Positions 14,398 to 20,313 of a stretch of DNA of 20,313 nt are shown here, one piece after another (positions within the stretch are counted from its first letter, which is position 1; every line of letters starts with the position of its first letter). Under the pieces are notes generated by a model. That model was not told the DNA's origin and made no database searches. It was given only the letters and a program-made list of their open reading frames with translations. The DNA comes from JAZQUM01 sp045631305. Lineage in GTDB: Bacteria; Bacillota; Clostridia; Oscillospirales; Oscillospiraceae. Made by a program: the position numbers and the translations under genes. Where the stretch lies: contig JAZQUM010000027.1 of assembly GCA_045631305.1 (NCBI GenBank), forward strand, positions 1 to 20,313, given 5' to 3'.

Positions 14398-16284
14398 TCA
14401 GATCATAAGGCTGCAGAGAAGATCGGTGTAGCCGCTGGGATCATCGGGGGTGAAGCCTGCGATGAGCTGGGCCTGAGTGAAGAGGACGGTGGCCATCTTC
14501 TTGGCCTTTTCCTCGTCTTCCTTCATGGTTTTTTCCAAAGCAGCGAAAATGGGGTGGTTGGTGTTGATCTCCAGAATGCGGTTGGCCTTGAGCTGCAGCT
14601 CAGGCTGCGCCACAGCGAAATACTTTTCCATTTCAAAGGTGAGACCTTCGCCGCTGGAAAGGCAGACGGGATGGCTCTTGAGCTTTTTGGAGGCTACCAC
14701 AGAGGTAACGGCATCGCCCAAAGCTGCCTTGATAAATTCCAGCGCGGGCTTGGCAGCTTCTGCCTGTTCTTCTGCTTCTTCCTTCTTTTCTTCTTCCAGA
14801 CCCAGATCGTCATCCAGAGCAGAGCGGAAGGGCTTGTCTGCGTAATTCTGCAAAGCTTCCAGCAGGAATTCGTCCACTTTATCGGTAAGGTAAAGGATCT
14901 CGATGCCCTTGTCTTTCAGAATTTCGGTTTGAGGCAGCTTATCGATGGCAGCGGTACTTTCGCCGGAAGCCACGTAGATGAACTTCTGGCTTTCGCTGCA
15001 ACGGTCAGCATATTCGCGCAGGCTCACCAGCTTCTTTTCGGTAGAGGAGTAGAAAAGCAGCAGGTCCTGCAAAAATTCCTTCTTGGCGCCGAAGTTTTCC
15101 ACAATGCCCAGCTTCAGCACGCGGCCAAAGCTGCCATAGAACTTTTCGTAACCTTCGCGGTCATCGCGGAGCATACGTTCCAGCTCGCCCTTGATCTTCT
15201 TTTCCAGATTGTTGGCAATGACCTTCAGCTGGCGGTCATGCTGCAGCAGCTCGCGGGAGATATTCAAAGAGAGGTCGGGGGAATCCACCACACCGCGGAC
15301 AAAATTGAAGTGGGGAGGCAGCAGGTCTTCGCACTGGTCCATGATCATGACACCGGAGGAATAGAGCTGGAGACCGGGTTTGAACTCGGTGGTGTAATAA
15401 TCCATAGGAGCCTTGGAGGGAACGAAGAGCAGCGCCTTGTAGGTGACGGCGCCTTCGGCAGAAACGGAGATCACAGACTGGGGATCCATGTAGTCGCCAA
15501 AGCGGCCCTTGTAGAAATCGTTGTATTCTTCCTGAGAAACCTCGCTCTTCTTGCGCTGCCAGAGGGGCACCATGGAGTTGACGGTTTCTTCTTCGAAATA
15601 TTCTTCCCACTCGGGCTTGTCCTCAGGGCAGCCGTCCTTCTTGCGCATTTTGGGCATTTCCATGCGAATAGGATATCGGATGTAGTCGGAATATTTCTTG
15701 ATGAGGGTATAGAGCTTGCGTGCATCCAGATAGTCGCTGAAGGAATCATCTTCGGTATCGGCTTTGATGTGCATCACGATCTCGGTGCCGACGCTGTCCT
15801 TTTCGCATTCAGTTACGGTGTAGCCGTCAGCGCCGGAGGACTGCCAGCGCCATGCGCTGTCTGCGCCCGGCTTTCTGGTGTTGACGGTGATGGAATCAGC
15901 CACCATGAAGGCAGAGTAGAAGCCAACACCGAACTGGCCGATGATATCCACATCGCTGCTTTCGTCCATTTCCTTGCGGAAGCGGTAAGAACCCGAGGAT
16001 GCGATGACGCCAAGATTATTTTCCAGATCTTCCTTGTCCATGCCGATGCCATTATCTGTAACGGTCAGGGTGCGGTTTGTCTTATCCACGGTGAGAGTGA
16101 TCTTGAAATCGCTGCGGTTGAGACCGATGGAATCATCGGTCTGCGCCATGTAGGAGAGCTTATCCATCGCGTCGCTGGCGTTGGAAATGATCTCGCGCAA
16201 GAAGATCTCTTTATGCGTATAGATAGAGTTGATCATCAGGTCCAAGAGGCGCTTGGACTCTGCTTTAAACTGTTTTTTTGCCAT
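14398..16284 (-). CDS. htpG: Molecular chaperone HtpG (Hsp90)
   Basis: The 628-residue protein is a full-length bacterial Hsp90. The N-terminal GHKL ATPase motifs are EIISNASDAMDK (31-42), with the catalytic E and nucleotide-binding N, then DNGIGM (77-82) and GQFGVGFYSAF (116-126). The middle domain includes LNISRELLQ with its conserved arginine. A Glu/Lys/Ala-rich charged insert around residue 500 (EEEKKEEAEEQAEAA) precedes the C-terminal dimerisation domain. HtpG is an ATP-driven cytoplasmic chaperone dimer. The ATG at 16284 has AAGGAGG 10 nt upstream. It is monocistronic and preceded by a perfect CIRCE operator, so HrcA heat-shock repression is likely. Confidence 0.98.
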   Translation of the reverse strand: MAKKQFKAESKRLLDLMINSIYTHKEIFLREIISNASDAMDKLSYMAQTDDSIGLNRSDFKITLTVDKTNRTLTVTDNGIGMDKEDLENNLGVIASSGSYRFRKEMDESSDVDIIGQFGVGFYSAFMVADSITVNTRKPGADSAWRWQSSGADGYTVTECEKDSVGTEIVMHIKADTEDDSFSDYLDARKLYTLIKKYSDYIRYPIRMEMPKMRKKDGCPEDKPEWEEYFEEETVNSMVPLWQRKKSEVSQEEYNDFYKGRFGDYMDPQSVISVSAEGAVTYKALLFVPSKAPMDYYTTEFKPGLQLYSSGVMIMDQCEDLLPPHFNFVRGVVDSPDLSLNISRELLQHDRQLKVIANNLEKKIKGELERMLRDDREGYEKFYGSFGRVLKLGIVENFGAKKEFLQDLLLFYSSTEKKLVSLREYADRCSESQKFIYVASGESTAAIDKLPQTEILKDKGIEILYLTDKVDEFLLEALQNYADKPFRSALDDDLGLEEEKKEEAEEQAEAAKPALEFIKAALGDAVTSVVASKKLKSHPVCLSSGEGLTFEMEKYFAVAQPELQLKANRILEINTNHPIFAALEKTMKEDEEKAKKMATVLFTQAQLIAGFTPDDPSGYTDLLCSLMI

Positions 16285-16311
16285 AATAAAGTGCCTCCTT
16301 TGACAACTGTG

Positions 16312-16338
16312 TTAGCACTCGGTTTGGTAGAGTGCTAA
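16312..16338 (-). promoter_or_regulatory. CIRCE operator (HrcA binding site)
   Basis: TTAGCACTC (16312-16320), a 9-bp spacer, and GAGTGCTAA (16330-16338) match the CIRCE consensus exactly. It lies between the likely htpG promoter and the ribosome binding site, at or just after the transcription start, the usual place for HrcA repression. Confidence 0.96.
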
Positions 16339-16346
16339 CATGACCT

Positions 16347-16374
16347 ATGATACCACACAAGGAGAAATTTGCAA
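16347..16374 (-). promoter_or_regulatory. Probable htpG promoter
   Basis: On the minus strand TTGCAA (16374-16369), a 16-bp spacer and TATCAT (16352-16347) precede the CIRCE element by 8 bp. The expected start is near 16340, at the edge of the operator. Confidence 0.65.
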
Positions 16375-16445
16375 GGGGGCAGAGGGGAAAAGATGTGTAT
16401 AGTTTGTTAAAACTTCCGGCATCTCTTTACGAAAAGCTATTTTTG

Positions 16446-16451
16446 TATTAT
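16446..16451 (+). promoter_or_regulatory. Possible -10 box for the zinc-ribbon membrane protein gene
   Basis: TATTAT (16446-16451) lies 32 nt before the start codon. No good -35 is found at 16-18 bp; TTTACG at 16426-16431 is only 14 bp away. Tentative. Confidence 0.3.
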
Positions 16452-16483
16452 GATGGTAGCAATCTATCAAACAGGGGCATTCT

Positions 16484-16894
16484 ATGGGCTTTTTCAGAAA
16501 AATCGGAAACGCGCTCTCGCGCTTTATGTACGGAAGAAATGGTTTTGACCAGCTTGGTGTTGCTATGCTGTGGCTGTGCATCATTCTTGATGTGATCAGC
16601 ATTTTTGTAAAATCCACTGTGATCAGCGCGGCAGGCATGGCCGTTTGGGTGATTGTGCTGTTTCGCATTTTCTCCAAAAATCTTGCCAAGCGGCGGGATG
16701 AAAACAGCGCCTATCTGCGCCTTGTGTGGCAGGTAAAGAATAAAGGGCGTAATTTCAAGCAGCGCCGGCAGGATACAGAGCACAAGTATTTCACGTGTAA
16801 AAACTGCAAAACCATTTGCAGAGTGCCTAAGGGTAAGGGAAAGATCCGTATTACCTGCCCCAAATGCGGCAATAAAATTGATGCCAAAACCTGA
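16484..16894 (+). CDS. Small membrane protein with C-terminal zinc ribbon, unknown function
   Basis: The 136-residue protein starts MGFFRKIGNALSRFMYGRNG. Two close hydrophobic segments follow at about residues 26-42 and 46-63, probably a helical hairpin. A basic stretch (KNLAKRRDENSAY, then KNKGRNFKQRR) comes next. The C-terminal zinc ribbon has CKNC at 105-108 and CPKC at 125-128, separated by the basic loop RVPKGKGKIRIT. Two CxxC pairs are a credible structural zinc site. I do not recognise a named family, though similar short proteins occur in Clostridia. Both termini are likely cytoplasmic by the positive-inside rule. The ATG at 16484 has AGGGGC about 6-8 nt upstream. It is a single gene between htpG (divergent) and the amino acid ABC genes (convergent). 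Confidence 0.8.
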   Translation: MGFFRKIGNALSRFMYGRNGFDQLGVAMLWLCIILDVISIFVKSTVISAAGMAVWVIVLFRIFSKNLAKRRDENSAYLRLVWQVKNKGRNFKQRRQDTEHKYFTCKNCKTICRVPKGKGKIRITCPKCGNKIDAKT

Positions 16895-16899
16895 AAATA

Positions 16900-16928
16900 A
16901 AAAGCACCGACTTTTAGTCGGTGCTTTT
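16900..16928. terminator. Bidirectional terminator after the zinc-ribbon gene and the amino acid ABC operon
   Basis: A 13-bp stem joins AAAAGCACCGACT (16900-16912) to AGTCGGTGCTTTT (16916-16928) around TTT, followed by CTTTTTTG. It sits between the stops at 16894 (+) and 16938 (-), with an A tract on the left for the minus strand. Confidence 0.93.
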
Positions 16929-16937
16929 CTTTTTTGT

Positions 16938-17660
16938 TTAGAGAACCTTGGCAAGGAAGGTTTTTAGACGTTCGCTCTTGGGATTGGAGAAGATCTCGTC
17001 AGGAGTACCCTGTTCGGTGATGCGGCCTTCATCCATAAAGAGCACGCGGCTGCCCACTTCGCGGGCAAAGCCCATTTCATGGGTAACTACTACCATGGTC
17101 ATGCCGTTATCAGCCAGCTGCTTCATAACTTCCAGAACTTCGCCTACCATTTCGGGGTCGAGAGCGGAGGTGGGTTCATCGAAGAGCATCAGCTTGGGCT
17201 TCATGGCCAAAGCGCGAACGATAGCGATACGCTGCTTCTGGCCACCGGAGAGCTGCGCGGGATAAGCGTCGATCTTTTCGGAAAGATCCACGATCTTCAA
17301 AAGGCGTTCAGCTTCAGCATTGGCTTCATCCTGCTTCATAAGACCGGTACGAACAGGAGCAAGAGTGATGTTCTTGCGGATGGTCATGTTGGGGAAGAGG
17401 TTGAAGTGCTGGAAAACCATGCCCATCTGGCGGCGGATGGAGTCAATGTTTACCTTGGGGTTGGTGATCTCGGTGCCGTCAAAGGTGATAGTACCTGCGG
17501 AAGGGAACTCCAGCAGGTTCATGCAGCGCAGGAAAGTGGACTTACCGGAGCCGGAGGGCCCGATGATAACCACTTTTTCACCGTGGGAGATGTGCTCGGT
17601 GATATCTTTGAGAACCTGATGGCTGCCAAAGGACTTGGAAAGATTTTTAACGTCGATCAC
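16938..17660 (-). CDS. Polar amino acid ABC transporter ATP-binding protein (GlnQ type)
   Basis: The 240-residue ATPase has a Walker A GPSGSGKST (34-42), a Q-loop MVFQHFNLFP (81-90), the signature LSGGQKQR (137-144), a Walker B LMLFDEPTSALDPE (157-170) and H194 in VVVTHEMGFA. FQHFNLFP and DEPTSALDPE mark the GlnQ/HisP polar amino acid group. It powers uptake through the permease encoded just upstream. The start is GTG at 17660 (MIDVKNLSKSFG), with a strong AAGGAGG 10-16 nt upstream that lies inside the permease coding sequence. The two genes overlap by 14 nt, so translation is coupled. It is the last gene of the three-gene operon. Confidence 0.96.
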   Translation of the reverse strand: MIDVKNLSKSFGSHQVLKDITEHISHGEKVVIIGPSGSGKSTFLRCMNLLEFPSAGTITFDGTEITNPKVNIDSIRRQMGMVFQHFNLFPNMTIRKNITLAPVRTGLMKQDEANAEAERLLKIVDLSEKIDAYPAQLSGGQKQRIAIVRALAMKPKLMLFDEPTSALDPEMVGEVLEVMKQLADNGMTMVVVTHEMGFAREVGSRVLFMDEGRITEQGTPDEIFSNPKSERLKTFLAKVL

Positions 17661-18420
17661 TTGCGCGCAACCTCCTTTCCAGTCTGCCCTGCAGATAGGT
17701 GAAGAGCATCACCAGCAGCAGGTATACCACGGCAATGCCGATGTAGGGGAACATGACGCTGTAAGTCTTGGAACCTACGGCCTTGGCAGCGTATACCAGT
17801 TCCTTACCGCCGATCACGCTGATCAGCGCGGTATCCTTGAAGAGGGTGATGAATTCATTGCCCAGAGAGGGAAGAATGTTCTTGAATGCCTGAGGAATGA
17901 TGATAAAGCGCATGGTGTCAAAATAATTGAGACCAAGGGAGCGGCCTGCTTCGCGCTGACCGATATCCACGCCCATGAGACCGCCGCGAACGATTTCGGC
18001 AACGTAGGCGCCGGAGTTAAGGCCCAGACCGAATACACCGACCATGGTGAAGTTGCGGCTGTTGGCAAAGACAACGAAGCCCAGAATCAGCAGCTGTACC
18101 ATCATGGGGGTACCGCGGATGACGGTGGTGTAGACCTGGCAGAGGGCATTGAGAATGCCCAGAACGGGATTTTTCACATCAGGACGCTGCTGATCGTGCA
18201 TGGTGCGGATCACGGCAACCACAACGCCCAGTATAACACCCAGAATCAGGGCAAGAATGGTGACCTGAATGGTGGAGAGGATGCCGTCCAGATAGAGTTT
18301 CCAGCGGCCGCCCTCGCAGAAAGCGCGATAAAACTGGAAGAAAAATTCTTCCCACATAGAAACGCTGCCGCCGGCGGTCAATTCAGCGGAAATATCAGCG
18401 TAGAGTTGAGCCCAATTCAA
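17647..18420 (-). CDS. Polar amino acid ABC transporter permease (HisM/GlnP type)
   Basis: The 257-residue membrane protein has an N-terminal soluble or amphipathic stretch of about 40 residues. About five hydrophobic helices follow, starting with LSTIQVTILALILGVILGVV. The motif RGTPMMVQL and the ATPase-docking loop GQREAGRSLGLNYFDTM mark the His/Glu/Gln/Arg permease family. A single permease gene in the operon implies a homodimeric channel. The start is TTG at 18420 (MNWAQLYAD), supported by AAGGAGG 8-14 nt upstream; I see no ATG with a comparable site. It follows the binding-protein gene after 77 nt that hold a hairpin. The C-terminus overlaps the ATPase gene. Confidence 0.94.
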   Translation of the reverse strand: MNWAQLYADISAELTAGGSVSMWEEFFFQFYRAFCEGGRWKLYLDGILSTIQVTILALILGVILGVVVAVIRTMHDQQRPDVKNPVLGILNALCQVYTTVIRGTPMMVQLLILGFVVFANSRNFTMVGVFGLGLNSGAYVAEIVRGGLMGVDIGQREAGRSLGLNYFDTMRFIIIPQAFKNILPSLGNEFITLFKDTALISVIGGKELVYAAKAVGSKTYSVMFPYIGIAVVYLLLVMLFTYLQGRLERRLRASDRR

Positions 18421-18451
18421 TGGAGAGCCTCCTTTCTCAGTAAGAGAACCA

Positions 18452-18478
18452 AAGGAGGGGGGCTATGCCTCCCTCCTT
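18452..18478 (-). other. Intercistronic hairpin between binding-protein and permease genes
   Basis: AAGGAGGGGGGC (18452-18463) and GCCTCCCTCCTT (18467-18478) form a 12-position stem with one mismatch or wobble and a 3-nt loop. There is no strong T tract after it on the minus strand (TTTGGTTC). Such a hairpin would partly terminate or protect the upstream mRNA, making more binding protein than permease and ATPase. Confidence 0.7.
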
Positions 18479-18497
18479 CAGCTTTTCACAGTTGAGA

Positions 18498-19292
18498 TTA
18501 AGCAGCGGGAATGTACTTGTCGATGATTTCCTGCAGCTTGCCTTCTTCCTTCAGTTCAGCGATAGCGCCGTTAACTGCTTCCAGAAGAGCGGTGTTGTCC
18601 TTAGCCATACCGATTGCATATTCTTCGTTAGCGAATTCGGTATCCAGAATTACCAGACCGGGGTTAGCCTTAACGAATTCCTGAGCAGGAGCATTGTCGA
18701 TAACAACGCAGTCAACCTGGCCGTTGATCAGAGCCTGAACTGCGGAAGCACCGTTGTCATAGGGGGTAACGTGATCTTCGCCGAAGCCGCCGTTTTCAAC
18801 GGTGTCGGAGCAATAGATGTAACCGGTGGTGCCCTGCTGGGTGCCGATCATGTATTCGCCCATGTTGTCCAGAGTAACTTCGGAACCTTCCTTAACGATA
18901 ACGACCTGAACGCCGTTAGCATAGGTGTCGGAGAAGTTCATAACTGCCAGACGTTCGTCGGTAACGGTAACGCCTGCGAGAACGATGTCGCTCTTGCCGT
19001 CCTGAGCAGCCTGCAGAGCAGCGTCAAAGCCCATGTCGTCGATCTGGAGTTCCAGACCCAGCTTTGCAGCGATAGCTTCAGCGATTTCTACGTCGATGCC
19101 TTCGAAGGAACCGTCGTCAGCAACCATTTCGTAGGGAGGGAATGCAGCGTTGGTGGACATAGTGAGGGTGCCTGCAGTTACGAGACCCAGTTCATTGCCT
19201 TCTTCAGTAGCGGTATCATCGCTGCTGGAGCCGCAAGCTACCAGAGAGAGCACCATGATCAGTGCCAGAACGAGAGAAAGAAACTTTTTCAT
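18498..19292 (-). CDS. Polar amino acid ABC transporter substrate-binding lipoprotein
   Basis: The 264-residue protein has a lipoprotein signal (MKKFLSLVLALIMVLS) and a lipobox LVAC with Cys20, then a Ser/Asp/Thr/Glu linker. The mature part is a family 3 solute-binding protein. It contains TNAAFPPYEMVADDG, FEGIDVEIAEAIAAKLG, the hinge-region stretch DIVLAGVTVTDERL, and IGTQQGTTGYIYC. Which amino acid it binds cannot be told; ligand contacts would be in the AFPPYE, TVTDER and GTQQGTTG segments. The start at 19292 has AAGGAG about 9 nt upstream. It is the first gene of the operon and is preceded by two good overlapping promoters. Codon choice is strongly biased, as expected of an abundant protein. 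Confidence 0.96.
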   Translation of the reverse strand: MKKFLSLVLALIMVLSLVACGSSSDDTATEEGNELGLVTAGTLTMSTNAAFPPYEMVADDGSFEGIDVEIAEAIAAKLGLELQIDDMGFDAALQAAQDGKSDIVLAGVTVTDERLAVMNFSDTYANGVQVVIVKEGSEVTLDNMGEYMIGTQQGTTGYIYCSDTVENGGFGEDHVTPYDNGASAVQALINGQVDCVVIDNAPAQEFVKANPGLVILDTEFANEEYAIGMAKDNTALLEAVNGAIAELKEEGKLQEIIDKYIPAA

Positions 19293-19335
19293 GTGTATAA
19301 CTCCTTTTTATTTTCGGCTTGGCGCATACCAAACC

Positions 19336-19365
19336 ATTATATGTAACATTACGAGTATACTTCAA
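19336..19365 (-). promoter_or_regulatory. Downstream promoter of the amino acid ABC operon
   Basis: On the minus strand TTGAAG (19365-19360), an 18-bp spacer and TATAAT (19341-19336). The expected start is near 19329, with a leader of about 37 nt. Confidence 0.6.
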
Positions 19366-19382
19366 TAAATATACAAAGTCAA
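19354..19382 (-). promoter_or_regulatory. Upstream promoter of the amino acid ABC operon
   Basis: On the minus strand TTGACT (19382-19377), a 17-bp spacer and TATACT (19359-19354) are near consensus. It overlaps the downstream promoter, sharing bases 19354-19365. Confidence 0.75.
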
Positions 19383-19428
19383 TCGCAGAAATATGCAAAA
19401 TGGGTGAAAAAGCAAAATAAAGCAAAAA

Positions 19429-19458
19429 AAGAGAGGACGGCGGGTGCCGTCCTCTCTT
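19429..19458 (-). terminator. Terminator of the pyrophosphatase gene
   Basis: AAGAGAGGACGGC (19429-19441) pairs with GCCGTCCTCTCTT (19446-19458), 13 bp around GGGT. On the minus strand seven T follow. It lies 11 nt after the stop codon. Confidence 0.95.
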
Positions 19459-19469
19459 GAAATGTGGGA

Positions 19470-20313
19470 TTAGCCGATGAGGGTGAAGCTGTTGATCACG
19501 GAAACCAGGGTGTTAGCAACGGTGGACATAGCCTTGATGAAGATGTCCAGTGCAACGCCGACAACGTCCTTACGGGTGTCGCCTACGGTGTCGCCGGTAA
19601 CGGCTGCCTTGTGAGCAGCGGAGCCCTTGCCGTGGCCCTTCAGAGCGCCGGATTCAACGTACTTCTTAGCGTTGTCGAATGCGCCGCCGGAGTTACCCAT
19701 GTAGATAGCACGGGGAATAGCGCAGATGGTAGCACCAACCAGGATACCGCCAACGAATTCTACGCCGAAGAGGAAGCCGCCAACTACGGGGATGAGGAGT
19801 GCCAGCATAGAGGGGAATACCATCTTCTTCAGAGCTACGCTGGTAGCGGTGGAGATCATCTTGTTGTAGTCGGGCTTAACAGTGCCTTCCAGAACGCCGG
19901 GGATGGAGAGGAGCTTGTCACCTTCGTTAGCCATGAGCTTAGCAGCGTCGATGGTGTTGTCGGTGAGCATTGCGGAGAAGTATTCAACCAGAGCACCGCC
20001 GATGATGCCGCCGGCTACTACTACGAAGGAAGCCATGTTCAGAACGGGTTCGCCGGAGGAATAACCGCCAACGTAAGCGGTGATCAGGGATACGGTAGCA
20101 AATGCAGCGGAACCGATTGCGAAGCCCTTACCGATAGCAGCGGTGGTGTTACCAACGGAGTCCAGCTTGTCGGTGATCACGCGAACGTCTGCGGGCAGGT
20201 GGCAGGATTCTGCCAGACCGCCTGCGTTGTCGGCGATGGGGCCGAATGCGTCGATGGAAACGGTGGTAGCTACGAAGGAGAGCATACCCAGAGCGGAGAT
20301 TGCGATACCGTAG
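19470..20313 (-). CDS. hppA: Membrane-bound, K+-dependent-type pyrophosphatase, C-terminal part (partial)
   Basis: About 280 residues run from YGIAISALGMLSF at the window edge to the stop at 19470; the start lies outside. The protein is an ion-pumping membrane pyrophosphatase, which hydrolyses PPi and moves H+ or Na+ across the membrane. Conserved blocks are DAFGPIADNAGGLAE, GNTTAAIGKGFAIGSAA (encoded at about 20103-20153), GGAFDNAKKYVE, and GDTVGDTRKDVVG near 19590. Alanine in GNTTAAIGKG, where K+-independent enzymes carry lysine, indicates the K+-dependent class. The usual GDPxKDTxGPxLN reads GDTRKDVVGVALD here: the aspartates and lysine are kept but the proline, the TSGP and the asparagine are not. 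The residues that separate H+ from Na+ pumping lie outside the window. Confidence 0.94.
   Translation of the reverse strand, partial: YGIAISALGMLSFVATTVSIDAFGPIADNAGGLAESCHLPADVRVITDKLDSVGNTTAAIGKGFAIGSAAFATVSLITAYVGGYSSGEPVLNMASFVVVAGGIIGGALVEYFSAMLTDNTIDAAKLMANEGDKLLSIPGVLEGTVKPDYNKMISTATSVALKKMVFPSMLALLIPVVGGFLFGVEFVGGILVGATICAIPRAIYMGNSGGAFDNAKKYVESGALKGHGKGSAAHKAAVTGDTVGDTRKDVVGVALDIFIKAMSTVANTLVSVINSFTLIG

Noticed and set aside
13047..14408. A 453-codon open frame on the plus strand, antisense to recR and rpe
   Set aside because: It spans two real genes and their regulatory region, has no family resemblance and no start signals.
14173..16338. A 721-codon open frame on the plus strand, antisense to htpG
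   Set aside because: It lies wholly opposite htpG and rpe, whose products are unmistakable. It has no recognisable domain and no ribosome binding site. It reflects the rarity of TTA, CTA and TCA in the biased sense codons.
1..20313. CRISPR arrays, insertion sequences, phage genes, tRNA or rRNA
   Set aside because: No regularly spaced repeats, transposase or integrase motifs, terminal repeats, or RNA-gene signatures were seen on either strand.

Overview
The window looks like ordinary core chromosome of an anaerobic, Gram-positive-type (Firmicutes/Clostridia) bacterium, probably a gut butyrate producer. The evidence is: a partial 4-hydroxybutyryl-CoA dehydratase (a strict-anaerobe radical enzyme); two ABC importers with lipoprotein substrate-binding proteins; a HrcA-type CIRCE operator in front of htpG; strong AGGAGG-like ribosome binding sites with some GTG and TTG starts; a membrane pyrophosphatase; and promoters of plain TTGNNN-N17-TATAAT type. 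Base composition by eye is somewhat above 50% G+C. I cannot place it to genus. No phage, transposon, CRISPR array, tRNA or rRNA is visible.

Layout, left to right. Position 1-123 is the 3' end of abfD with its terminator. 397-4099 (+) holds a DUF1846 protein and the transcription accessory protein Tex, separated by a terminator-like hairpin. 4143-5027 (-) is a diacylglycerol-kinase-family lipid kinase. It is divergent from an AI-2E-family membrane transporter at 5208-6422 (+), and both promoters lie in the gap. 6575-12950 (+) is one tightly packed seven-gene operon: a peptide/nickel-class ABC importer (binding lipoprotein, two permeases, two ATPases), a PaaI-like hotdog thioesterase, and a DUF3810 membrane protein with a zinc-protease HELGH motif. 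12987-14246 (-) is rpe-recR. 14398-16284 (-) is htpG. 16484-16894 (+) is a small membrane protein with a zinc ribbon. 16938-19292 (-) is a complete polar amino acid ABC importer (binding protein, then permease, then ATPase in transcription order). 19470-20313 (-) is the C-terminal part of a K+-dependent-type membrane pyrophosphatase that runs off the window.

Genes are densely packed. Four convergent or otherwise closely spaced gene ends are closed by near-perfect GC-rich hairpins with A and T tracts on both sides, so they can serve both strands. Promoters could be read for most transcription units.

I did not find a clearly novel system. The points most worth checking are: the appended thioesterase and metalloprotease in the ABC operon; an unusually compact second ATPase in that operon; an inverted repeat that fills the spacer of the rpe promoter; the HrcA control of htpG; and a variant catalytic motif in the pyrophosphatase.
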